Part shown: positions 1 to 4,364 of the stretch, piece after piece
How the letters are laid out: every line of letters begins with the position of its first letter
How positions within the stretch are numbered: the stretch's first letter is position 1
From: Pseudobacteroides sp035370245
Lineage (GTDB): Bacteria > Bacillota > Clostridia > Acetivibrionales > DSM-2933
Direction of reading: 5' to 3'
NCBI GenBank assembly: GCA_035370245.1
Contig: DAOOVO010000173.1
Coordinates: forward strand, 1 to 5,104
DNA: 5,104 bases
Made by a program: the position numbers and the translations under genes
The notes under the pieces: generated by a model
Seen by the model: the letters and a program-made list of their open reading frames with translations, nothing else
Told to the model about the DNA's origin: nothing
The model's database searches: none

Positions 1-206
1 TCGAAACCCACAAATTGTACGAGAAAAATGTGTCAAGTAATATTGACAATATCAATATTTGAATTTGTGCTATTCCAAATAATATCGTGTAGATTTTTTA
101 AAATACTTAAATGATAAGAAACTTTTACTTGATTTCCGTATAGATCATTATATATATTTCAGATATAACATTTATTATGGATTTTATGAAAATGAAGGAG
201 GTTTGA
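1..206. other. Intergenic, no supported gene
   Basis: No convincing gene is seen here on either strand. One plus-strand frame stays open from about 83 to 253, but it has no good early start codon and reads as a tyrosine/isoleucine-rich low-complexity peptide, as expected by chance in AT-rich DNA. An inverted repeat, AATATTG (39-45) and CAATATT (53-59), surrounds a TTGACA (43-48). This could be a -35 box within an operator, but I find no good -10 at 16-18 bases. A GGAGG at 197-201 leads only into the hairpin at 207-234. Confidence 0.5.
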
Positions 207-234
207 AGGTCAAAATGAATGACCTATTTTTTTT
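207..234 (+). terminator. Hairpin with eight-T tail, likely intrinsic terminator
   Basis: AGGTCA (207-212) pairs with TGACCT (220-225) around a 7-base loop, followed after one base by eight Ts (227-234). The stem is short but the U tract is strong. It would end transcription entering from the left edge, so an upstream gene probably lies outside the window. Confidence 0.55.
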
Positions 235-275
235 ATGCCATTTTGTACTTTGAGAATAACCAAAGTATTAGCTTG

Positions 276-302
276 AGGCTGGATTAATTTTATCAGCCTT
301 TT
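276..302 (+). terminator. Second hairpin with T tail
   Basis: AGGCTG (276-281) pairs with CAGCCT (294-299), extended by one G-T wobble, with an AT-rich loop and a run of Ts (299-302). It follows the first terminator by about 40 bases. It may be a back-up terminator or part of a larger structured leader that includes the 323-390 fold. Confidence 0.4.
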
Positions 303-322
303 GACACAAAATCGCTCCCTTT

Positions 323-390
323 AGGGCTGGGACGTGAGTGTATTATTGTACTGCTATTGCAGTATATCGTCTGAACGGGTAGCCCTTTTT
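323..390 (+). ncRNA. Candidate structured RNA ending in a T tract
   Basis: Three nested helices can be drawn. AGGGCT (323-328) pairs with AGCCCT (381-386), GACG (331-334) with CGTC (368-371), and GTACTGC (348-354) with GCAGTAT (359-365, one G-U pair). Five Ts (386-390) follow directly. The segment looks richer in G and C than the flanking DNA. I do not recognise it as a named riboswitch, tRNA, 6S RNA, SRP RNA or tmRNA. It could be an extended terminator, a small RNA, or an attenuator in the leader of the recombinase gene about 150 bases downstream. Confidence 0.35.
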
Positions 391-409
391 AATTTTGCCT
401 AAATGTCAA

Positions 410-453
410 GTGTAAGGATTAACGGGTCGACAGACCCGTGTTAATCCTTACAC
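410..453. repeat. Long near-perfect inverted repeat upstream of the recombinase
   Basis: The outer arms GTGTAAGGATTAAC (410-423) and GTTAATCCTTACAC (440-453) are perfectly complementary over 14 bases. The inner arms GGGTC (424-428) and GACCC (433-437) add five pairs around a four-base GACA loop, with a two-base bulge at 438-439. No T run follows, so this is not an ordinary terminator. It sits 87 bases before the recombinase start. It could be a recombination or transfer substrate, an operator, or a folded leader. No second copy was found in the window. Confidence 0.6.
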
Positions 454-540
454 GATAATAAAAACGAGAGCAACAACGAAAAAAACGTAGATATTCACAT
501 AAAAACGAAAATAATAAAGAGTTTTAGGGGGTGATAGGAT

Positions 541-1470
541 ATGAGTAGACATAATCTTGCATATCAGATTGACAGTGCTATACAACAAGCATTTAAACCA
601 GGAGCAGATAAACATTCAGCAAAACATACTGGTGAAAACATGGATACAGTATATAGTTTCAATGAGAAGAAAAGTTTGCAGCAGGTTGCGTTTGAGTTCA
701 AAAGCTATATGAAAGAAAACTATTCAGAGGTTAAGCTTGTCAAAGACGTTAAGGCCGATCATTGGCAAGGATTTCTTAATAAAAAATCTCAAACATGCAG
801 TTCTGCAACACTTAAAAACTATGTTAGCAGAATTGCTAAAATTGAAGTCCTCTGTCAAAGAAAGTTTAGATTTCAAAGCAATTGGAGGGCAGATATACTT
901 GCTCCATCAAGTGCAAAAACACCTGAAAATGAAAAACTCCGAATTCAAGCAATGGACAAGAATGATTTTTTGCAAGTCTTGGACTATGGTTACAAGCATT
1001 GCACTTCAAAAGGAGTTGTTGGGATAGACCTCTGCTATAGATTTGCACTTCGTGATTCCGAAGTTGCTAGACTCAAAGTAAAGGATATTGATTTCTACAA
1101 CAGAAAAATCCATGTTGTTGGAAAAGGAGGCAGGCATAGACTGCTTTCAATAAAAGATGATGATGAAGAATTACTACTAAAGATGTGCGAAGGTAAATCA
1201 GATGAGGATAGTTTGGTTGGAATCAAAGCAGATAAAGCAGATAGTGTAAACCAGCAGCTTAACCGAATTCTTAAGAAACTTGGACTGAAAGACAAGTATC
1301 CATTAACCAGTATCCATGCAATCCGAAAGCTCAAAGCACAAGAATTATGGACCGAAAAAAGGAAAAGCGGTTGGACGAAAAAAGAAACTATGGACTATGT
1401 TTCTAATTACCTCGGACATGGAAAAGGTCGATTTGATGTCATCAATACGTATGTCCAAAATCAACATTAA
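541..1470 (+). CDS. Tyrosine recombinase / phage-type integrase
   Basis: A 309-residue site-specific recombinase that cuts and rejoins DNA through a 3'-phosphotyrosine intermediate, as integrases of integrative elements do. The full catalytic set is visible: R171 (in ALRDSE), K195 (in VGKGGRH), H259 and R262 (in SIHAIRK), H293 (in LGHG) and the nucleophile Y304 (in NTYVQ), five residues from the end. Residues about 45-110 have the helical look of the N-terminal core-binding (SAM-like) domain; the catalytic domain covers about 136-309. The start at 541 is supported by AGGGGGTGA (526-534). The length fits a complete, probably active enzyme. No excisionase or attachment pair is evident, and no relaxase or phage genes accompany it, so its element is unknown. 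The purine-rich leader (454-530) repeats AAAAACGA-like words. Confidence 0.93.
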   Translation: MSRHNLAYQIDSAIQQAFKPGADKHSAKHTGENMDTVYSFNEKKSLQQVAFEFKSYMKENYSEVKLVKDVKADHWQGFLNKKSQTCSSATLKNYVSRIAKIEVLCQRKFRFQSNWRADILAPSSAKTPENEKLRIQAMDKNDFLQVLDYGYKHCTSKGVVGIDLCYRFALRDSEVARLKVKDIDFYNRKIHVVGKGGRHRLLSIKDDDEELLLKMCEGKSDEDSLVGIKADKADSVNQQLNRILKKLGLKDKYPLTSIHAIRKLKAQELWTEKRKSGWTKKETMDYVSNYLGHGKGRFDVINTYVQNQH

Positions 1471-1481
1471 CGATTTTCTGA

Positions 1482-1512
1482 TTTTAAGAAAAGTGCGATT
1501 GAATTCTTAAAA
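1482..1512. repeat. 9-bp inverted repeat just after the recombinase
   Basis: TTTTAAGAA (1482-1490) and TTCTTAAAA (1504-1512) are perfect inverted arms separated by 13 bases, starting 12 bases after the recombinase stop. No T tract follows, so it is a weak terminator at best. It could be a binding site for a dimeric protein, or a core recombination site adjoining the integrase gene. Confidence 0.45.
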
Positions 1513-1519
1513 ATAGACT

Positions 1520-1537
1520 TGATTCTTTAAAGAATCA
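1520..1537. repeat. 18-bp perfect palindrome
   Basis: TGATTCTTTAAAGAATCA is a perfect palindrome without spacer, 8 bases after the previous inverted repeat and about 47 bases before the next start codon. With no loop it is better as a DNA-protein site (operator) than as an RNA hairpin. Its position between the recombinase and the next gene would suit control of the 1584 gene. Confidence 0.5.
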
Positions 1538-1583
1538 TGTACTAACCTTGCAATATCAGATTATAAAAAGGGGGAATGCCGAT

Positions 1584-1976
1584 ATGAAAAAGACAAAAGA
1601 TGTAAATAACTTCTATCCAGACATAGAAGAAGCAAGAACAAAGGGAGATGGAAAGAGGCCGCCTATCATTTGCGAAGAAGTCAGAGAGATTGCTGGGGAT
1701 GAAAACGGAAAGAAAGTTGAAATTAGTGGCTGTAAAGCATACAAGATTATAATCGATGGAAAAGTTTTTGGAGAAGCAGAATTTAAAAAGCTATTTCCAA
1801 ATAAGTATCCAGCCATGAATATAAAAAAGACTTTAAAGAATAAGGAAGTTAAGGGCAAAATAGAACTTGAGGAAGTAATGTATTTTTACTTTCCAATACA
1901 GATGCTGCAGGAACACAGCGTTCAGGTTACATGCAGAAGAAAAATGCTCAAAATCACCTATTCGCTCTCGGTATAA
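1584..1976 (+). CDS. Unknown small protein, C-terminus probably frameshifted
   Basis: I do not recognise this 130-residue protein. The start at ATG 1584 is chosen over an upstream TTG at 1548 because AAGGGGG (1568-1574) lies nine bases before it. The body is charged and lysine/glutamate-rich with no membrane segment or signal peptide, so it is probably cytosolic. From about codon 101 the annotated frame becomes unlike the rest (ending TYSLSV). The -1 frame instead gives a natural-looking sequence (NTDAAGTQRSGYMQ, then LFALGINDYSGFEP) ending at a TAG at 2000-2002, 14 bases before the terminator stem. Adding one T to the T5 run at 1883-1887 would join both into about 139 residues. The gene is probably part of the integrase's module, as a broken gene or one with a sequencing indel. 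Its function is unknown. Confidence 0.6.
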   Translation: MKKTKDVNNFYPDIEEARTKGDGKRPPIICEEVREIAGDENGKKVEISGCKAYKIIIDGKVFGEAEFKKLFPNKYPAMNIKKTLKNKEVKGKIELEEVMYFYFPIQMLQEHSVQVTCRRKMLKITYSLSV

Positions 1977-2016
1977 ATGACTATAGTGGTTTTGAACCGT
2001 AGTTGTTTAAGAATAC

Positions 2017-2055
2017 AAGAGGAGTAGCAGGGATAATACTGCTTCTCCTCTTTTC
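2017..2055 (+). terminator. Strong intrinsic terminator after the 1584 gene
   Basis: AAGAGGAGTAGCAG (2017-2030) pairs with CTGCTTCTCCTCTT (2039-2052) with a single mismatch and an 8-base loop, and the stem runs into TTTT (2051-2054). It ends the integrase/1584 transcription unit. The purine run on the left and pyrimidine run on the right would allow weak use from the other strand. Confidence 0.8.
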
Positions 2056-2087
2056 ATAATTAAATAGCAATTTTGAATAAAGCTTTT

Positions 2088-2131
2088 TTTGAAATTGTGG
2101 TTTCAAATGTATACGGTTCGCCTCCACCAAT
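2088..2131 (+). repeat. Upstream half of the intergenic repeat, first (diverged) copy
   Basis: GCCTCCACCAAT (2120-2131) matches 4225-4236 exactly, and the preceding ACGGTTC resembles ACGGTATGGCTT in the copy at 4186-4248. An inverted repeat TTTGAAA (2088-2094) / TTTCAAA (2101-2107) lies at its left side. In this copy the half-repeat is separated from the promoter half (2234-2342) by about 100 bases holding a long hairpin. In the downstream copy the two halves are only a few bases apart. Confidence 0.5.
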
Positions 2132-2135
2132 ATTG

Positions 2136-2174
2136 CTCACAGCCGAATCTTTTTTGGTTCGGCTGTGAGTGTTT
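2136..2174 (+). terminator. 12-bp perfect hairpin, terminator-like
   Basis: CTCACAGCCGAA (2136-2147) and TTCGGCTGTGAG (2158-2169) are perfect inverted arms around a T-rich 10-base loop, followed by TGTTTTC. This is the strongest perfect stem in the toxin half of the window. It can act as a terminator in the plus direction. It lies inside the roughly 100 bases that separate the two halves of the repeat, so it may instead be the end of a gene that was lost, or part of an inserted element. Confidence 0.55.
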
Positions 2175-2233
2175 TCATTTAAAAATAAAGTTATGCTTTT
2201 TAATATTATCATTTACTCTACTAGTTTACAACA

Positions 2234-2342
2234 TTAGTTTAGCTAACATGAATCGTCACAATTTTCGTTGTAAAAAGTGTATTGAATTAACTATATATCG
2301 TTTTAATTTCTGTAACAGAATGCTATATTGTACCTGTTATTA
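2234..2342 (+). repeat. 109-bp promoter module, copy 1
   Basis: This segment matches 4241-4349 without gaps (constant offset of 2007 bases) with about 10 differences counted by hand, roughly 91 percent identity. Similarity stops just before the Shine-Dalgarno of the following gene in both places. A reading frame starting at ATG 2248 (CKKC, NFCNR) is open in both copies. Within it the seven differences all fall at codon positions one or two and six change the amino acid, the opposite of protein-coding constraint. I treat it as a noncoding regulatory repeat. Confidence 0.8.
2301..2329 (+). promoter_or_regulatory. Extended -10 promoter in module copy 1
   Basis: TTTTAA (2301-2306), a 17-base spacer and TATATT (2324-2329), preceded by TGC, form a plausible sigma-A promoter with an extended -10 (TGN). 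The predicted transcript would begin near 2336, about 10 bases before GGAGG (2347-2351). The same elements are kept in copy 2, where the -35 is closer to consensus. Confidence 0.5.
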
Positions 2343-2358
2343 TTATGGAGGTGCATGT

Positions 2359-2475
2359 ATGTACCGATTTGCAATGGATAATCTATATAATGAGGGTTTA
2401 GTTTCCAAATATTCAATACTCTGTAGCAAAAATATTGTTTTTAGCAATAGAAAAATAGAAAATGATATTATGTAA
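2359..2475 (+). CDS. Short ORF, probable 5' remnant of a lost cassette gene
   Basis: A 38-residue ORF starting MYRFAMDNLYNEG and ending NRKIENDIM. The ATG at 2359 sits 7 bases after GGAGG (2347-2351) and downstream of the module promoter, so the translation signals look real. The open frame extends far upstream through the noncoding repeat, but that part has no start signal. I do not recognise the peptide. It has no membrane segment, and the product is very short compared with immunity genes of this setting. It most likely marks the start of a gene whose remainder was lost when the toxin segment was joined on, though a genuine small protein cannot be excluded. Confidence 0.4.
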   Translation: MYRFAMDNLYNEGLVSKYSILCSKNIVFSNRKIENDIM

Positions 2476-2483
2476 AAAATGCT

Positions 2484-2518
2484 AACTTTATGGTAAAATT
2501 ATGCTTAATAATAAAGTT
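2484..2518 (+). terminator. Weak AT-rich hairpin before the toxin gene
   Basis: AACTTTAT (2484-2491) pairs with ATAAAGTT (2511-2518), optionally extended by two pairs past a one-base bulge, and a T-rich stretch follows (2521-2534). It would weakly end the 2359 ORF transcript. The stem has very little G or C, so confidence is low. Confidence 0.3.
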
Positions 2519-2537
2519 GCTATTTATATTTTTTGAT

Positions 2538-2580
2538 AAAATGCATCATTTTGCCATAAAAATCTATGGCTAGGAGGTGA
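2538..2580 (+). promoter_or_regulatory. Stacked inverted repeats and strong RBS of the toxin gene
   Basis: AAAATG (2538-2543) / CATTTT (2547-2552) is an operator-like dyad. It is followed by a perfect hairpin, GCCATA (2553-2558) / TATGGC (2565-2570). One base later comes AGGAGGTGA (2572-2580), a nearly full-length Shine-Dalgarno three bases before the ATG at 2584. A TTGATA (2533-2538) could be a -35 box but the matching -10 (CATAAA, 2555-2560) is poor. The hairpin next to the RBS could tune translation, and the dyad could bind a regulator; both are inferences. Confidence 0.4.
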
Positions 2581-2583
2581 ATA

Positions 2584-3258
2584 ATGGGGGGTAAAGTAAG
2601 TAAAGGTGCAAAGTGTGGGAAAGGTTGTACATTATACAAAGTTGTTAAGGAGCTTTTTCCGAATAAAGGGAAAAAAGCTATTGATGAAATGGTTGAAGCA
2701 ATAAAAGAAAAAGTTTCTGGATTAAGTAAAGCAGATGCGGAAAAAGCTTTGAAAGGTATTTTACCGGATATATCAGACCAAGATATATCAATTATAATAA
2801 ACGATATAATTGGGGAAAAAATTAGTAAAAAGCCAAAAGTTAAGGGTTCACAAACTGGGGCTGATGAACTATACAAGAGGGCACAAGAGCTGCAAAGTTT
2901 AAGAAATGATTGGGATAAGCGAAATGGCACTACAGCAGTTATGAGAGCAATTGACAATGAAACAGGTAAAGAAGTTCTACTAATAGCAACTAATAGTCCT
3001 AAAAAATCAATAATATCAGAGTTTGAAGGGAAACTAAAGGAGAACGAAGTATATATTGGTGGAGAAGGACATGCAGAGCAAACTATTATCGAAAATATTG
3101 GAGACAGGTATACACTTATAGAAGGTGGAAGTTCAAGAAACGTGTGTAAGCCTATTTGCAAGCCATTAATTGAAAGTAAAGGCATGGAGTTAGGTGGGCC
3201 TGAGTTTAGAGGGAAAGAGGATAAGACTAAGTACAGGCTCTTTTGGAAGAAAAAGTAA
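2584..3258 (+). CDS. Deaminase-fold polymorphic toxin tip, stand-alone
   Basis: A 224-residue protein whose C-terminal half (about 93-224) matches the cytidine-deaminase-like toxin domains of polymorphic toxins (RHS, YwqJ-type and relatives). The zinc site is visible as GHAE (H163, E165) and two cysteines in SRNVCKPIC (C188, C192), followed by the usual FRGKEDKTKYRLFW tail. Residues 1-90 are a helical linker beginning GGKVSKGAKCGKGC, with no LXG, WXG or RHS secretion region and no signal peptide. The strong RBS (AGGAGGTGA, 2572-2580) shows the tip is translated on its own. The cysteine spacing is CxxxC, one longer than the common CxxC. Family knowledge suggests deamination of nucleic acid or nucleotides; the substrate cannot be told. 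The next gene is its likely antidote. It is either an orphan toxin module displaced from a full-length toxin, or an intracellular toxin/antitoxin pair. Confidence 0.78.
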   Translation: MGGKVSKGAKCGKGCTLYKVVKELFPNKGKKAIDEMVEAIKEKVSGLSKADAEKALKGILPDISDQDISIIINDIIGEKISKKPKVKGSQTGADELYKRAQELQSLRNDWDKRNGTTAVMRAIDNETGKEVLLIATNSPKKSIISEFEGKLKENEVYIGGEGHAEQTIIENIGDRYTLIEGGSSRNVCKPICKPLIESKGMELGGPEFRGKEDKTKYRLFWKKK

Positions 3259-3294
3259 TGAAGGAGGAAATGTAGGCTTCTACATTATAGTAAT
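3258..3294 (+). promoter_or_regulatory. Hairpin-bridged translation start of the immunity gene
   Basis: AGGAGG (3262-3267) is 27 bases from the ATG at 3295, too far for normal initiation, and no nearer Shine-Dalgarno exists. Between them AATGTAG (3269-3275) pairs perfectly with CTACATT (3280-3286) around a GCTT loop. With the hairpin folded, the apparent spacing becomes one plus eight, or nine bases. A five-codon frame (MKEEM) also starts at ATG 3258, overlapping the toxin's TAA, and stops at the TAG 3273-3275 inside the stem. This could couple toxin and immunity translation. Confidence 0.5.
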
Positions 3295-3852
3295 ATGAAA
3301 GACATATTAACAATAAGCGATTTAAATAATTTAAAGCTGCAATTTTGGTCAATGTTTTTTAGTAAATGCTATCCAAATGGTTATTATGAGGAGAAAGATA
3401 TTGAATTATCTGAGTATATTAGAACGAAATATAATTTATCAATAGATTGGGTAGATGAATTTACTAAATACTATGATGGCGTATTTGATGATAATGATGG
3501 TTATGTTAATAATCCTAGGAAACTAAGGGTGGAGTTAAATGGAGAAAATCTATTAGAGATAGAATTTCATCCCGGAGATACAGTGTTTTATATAAACGGT
3601 GAAAATATAGGATGTACAGGTCCGCATTTTTACATACATAAAATATCTTGGAAAAATATGTTGGACTTGGTGCAAAAACTAAGGAATGTTGAAGAAGTAT
3701 TTTTTTTACTATTACCTATGGTTTATGTTGAAGAAAATGAGATAAATGAGGTGTTGAATAGTATTTCTTGTAACTTGCATAAATTGCCATTTGAATTGGA
3801 AGATTGTGAAATAATTAAGAAGTGTATAATAAATAACATTAGAAAGAAATAA
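3295..3852 (+). CDS. Probable immunity protein for the deaminase toxin
   Basis: A 185-residue acidic cytosolic protein with no signal peptide or membrane segment, 36 bases after the toxin stop and on the same strand, the classic place for an antidote. Notable stretches are FWSMFFSKCYPNGYY (17-31), LEIEFHPGDTVFYINGENIG (87-106), GPHFYIHKISW (109-119) and FFLLLPM (136-142). The alternating beta-strand section around 76-115 and the PGD/NGE turn recall immunity families of RHS and WapA-like loci. From memory it is most like the Imm19 group, but I am not certain of the family. It should bind and block the 2584 toxin. Its start lacks a nearby Shine-Dalgarno and may depend on the hairpin at 3269-3286 or on coupling with the toxin gene. 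A terminator follows at 3881. Confidence 0.75.
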   Translation: MKDILTISDLNNLKLQFWSMFFSKCYPNGYYEEKDIELSEYIRTKYNLSIDWVDEFTKYYDGVFDDNDGYVNNPRKLRVELNGENLLEIEFHPGDTVFYINGENIGCTGPHFYIHKISWKNMLDLVQKLRNVEEVFFLLLPMVYVEENEINEVLNSISCNLHKLPFELEDCEIIKKCIINNIRKK

Positions 3853-3880
3853 TAAATTTGTATAAATAAATGAAAATCTT

Positions 3881-3919
3881 GGTCTTAATGAGTATAAGTT
3901 TCTCCATTAAGGCCTTTTT
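3881..3919 (+). terminator. Intrinsic terminator after the toxin/immunity pair
   Basis: GGTCTTAATG (3881-3890) pairs with CATTAAGGCC (3905-3914) with one G-U pair, followed by five Ts (3915-3919). It begins 28 bases after the immunity stop codon and closes the two-gene unit. Confidence 0.8.
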
Positions 3920-3958
3920 ATTGATATATGCTGGAAGTGTTATATCAATAATAGCATT

Positions 3959-4123
3959 TTAATTACACTTAATTTTAATTCCATCTTTATCTAAAGAATG
4001 TATTCTAAAGCCTGTATTTTCACTTGTTTCTGTATCATTATAGGTTATCAAAATTGCATTTTCTACTCTTCACGACATAGAAATAATTCCTTTTGGATAA
4101 TTCTTTAATGTCTCGACATTCAT
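3959..4123 (-). pseudogene. Minus-strand gene remnant with in-frame TGA
   Basis: Read on the minus strand from ATG at 4123, the frame gives MNVETLKNYPKGIISMS, then a TGA (4070-4072), then RVENAILITYNDTETSENTG and FRIHSLDKDGIKIKCN before a TAA at 3959-3961. The text on both sides of the TGA looks protein-like, so this appears to be one frame broken by a single stop, 55 codons in all. No Shine-Dalgarno precedes the ATG, and the frame is closed by a TAA at 4145-4147. I do not recognise the family. It lies opposite to its neighbours and is likely the C-terminal remains of a larger lost gene. Confidence 0.4.
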
Positions 4124-4185
4124 ATACAGTAAGATTACATTGTGTTAAGGTTTGAATGAAGTGTTTGATTTAATGGATTCTATAT

Positions 4186-4248
4186 ATTTGTGAAAATAGA
4201 GGAGGATTCATAACGGTATGGCTTGCCTCCACCAATGTATTTAGTTTA
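4186..4248 (+). repeat. Upstream half of the intergenic repeat, copy 2
   Basis: Matches 4938-5002 over about 63 bases: ATTTGTGAAAA, GGAGGATTCATAA, ATGGCTTGCCTC and TTTAGTTTA are shared, with small differences between. GGAGG (4201-4205) is complementary to CCTCC (4226-4230) in the same unit. The third copy keeps this pairing with one G-U. A nine-codon frame beginning ATG GCT TGC CTC and ending TAG (4218-4244) is open in both copies. Here it runs straight into the promoter module, which begins at 4241. Confidence 0.7.
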
Positions 4249-4349
4249 ATTAATATGAATCATCACAATATTCGTTGTAAAAAGTGTATTGAATTAATTA
4301 TATTTCGTTGTAATTTCTGTAACAGAATGTTATATTGTACCTATTATTA
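4241..4349 (+). repeat. 109-bp promoter module, copy 2
   Basis: Second copy of the module at 2234-2342, gap-free with about 10 differences. The right boundary is at 4349, where AAAGGAG, the ribosome site of the next gene, begins. This boundary suggests that whole promoters were placed in front of different genes by homologous recombination or duplication. Confidence 0.8.
4308..4336 (+). promoter_or_regulatory. Extended -10 promoter in module copy 2
   Basis: TTGTAA (4308-4313), a 17-base spacer and TATATT (4331-4336) preceded by TGT form a good sigma-A promoter with an extended -10. Transcription would start near 4343, giving a short leader of about 22 bases before the ATG at 4365. The -35 is closer to TTGACA than in copy 1. 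Confidence 0.6.
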
Positions 4350-4364
4350 AAGGAGAGTATATTT

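Noticed and set aside
83..253. Open frame at the left edge encoding an aromatic-rich peptide
   Set aside because: No suitable start codon or ribosome site before it, biased composition from AT-rich DNA, and its end overlaps a terminator hairpin.
1884..1890. Programmed -1 frameshift at T TTT TAC in the 1584 gene
   Set aside because: The heptamer does not allow both tRNAs to re-pair (TAC to TTA), and no downstream stimulatory structure was evident; a simple T-run indel is more likely.
2248..2358. Cysteine-rich peptide (CKKC, NFCNR) encoded by the repeated module, seen in frame in both copies
   Set aside because: The differences between copies fall only at first and second codon positions and mostly change the residue, and no Shine-Dalgarno precedes either ATG. 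A promoter explains the conserved stretch better than a zinc-binding peptide.
2089..2358. Upstream extension of the 2359 ORF to ATG 2089 (128 residues)
   Set aside because: It runs through a terminator-like hairpin and the noncoding repeat, has no ribosome site, and its copy at 4335 does not keep the same upstream frame.
2520..3185. Long minus-strand open frame opposite the toxin gene
   Set aside because: Its serine/proline/leucine-rich translation is the usual shadow of a lysine/glutamate-rich plus-strand gene; the plus strand has the RBS and the deaminase motifs.
2234..4349. CRISPR array or insertion sequence made by the repeats
   Set aside because: Only two to three copies, about 2 kb and 0.75 kb apart, with no regular spacers, no terminal inverted repeats and no transposase.
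4335..4364. TTG start at 4335 for the SUKH gene
   Set aside because: The TTG lies at the end of the -10 box of the module promoter and upstream of the expected transcription start; ATG 4365 has AAAGGAG at good spacing.
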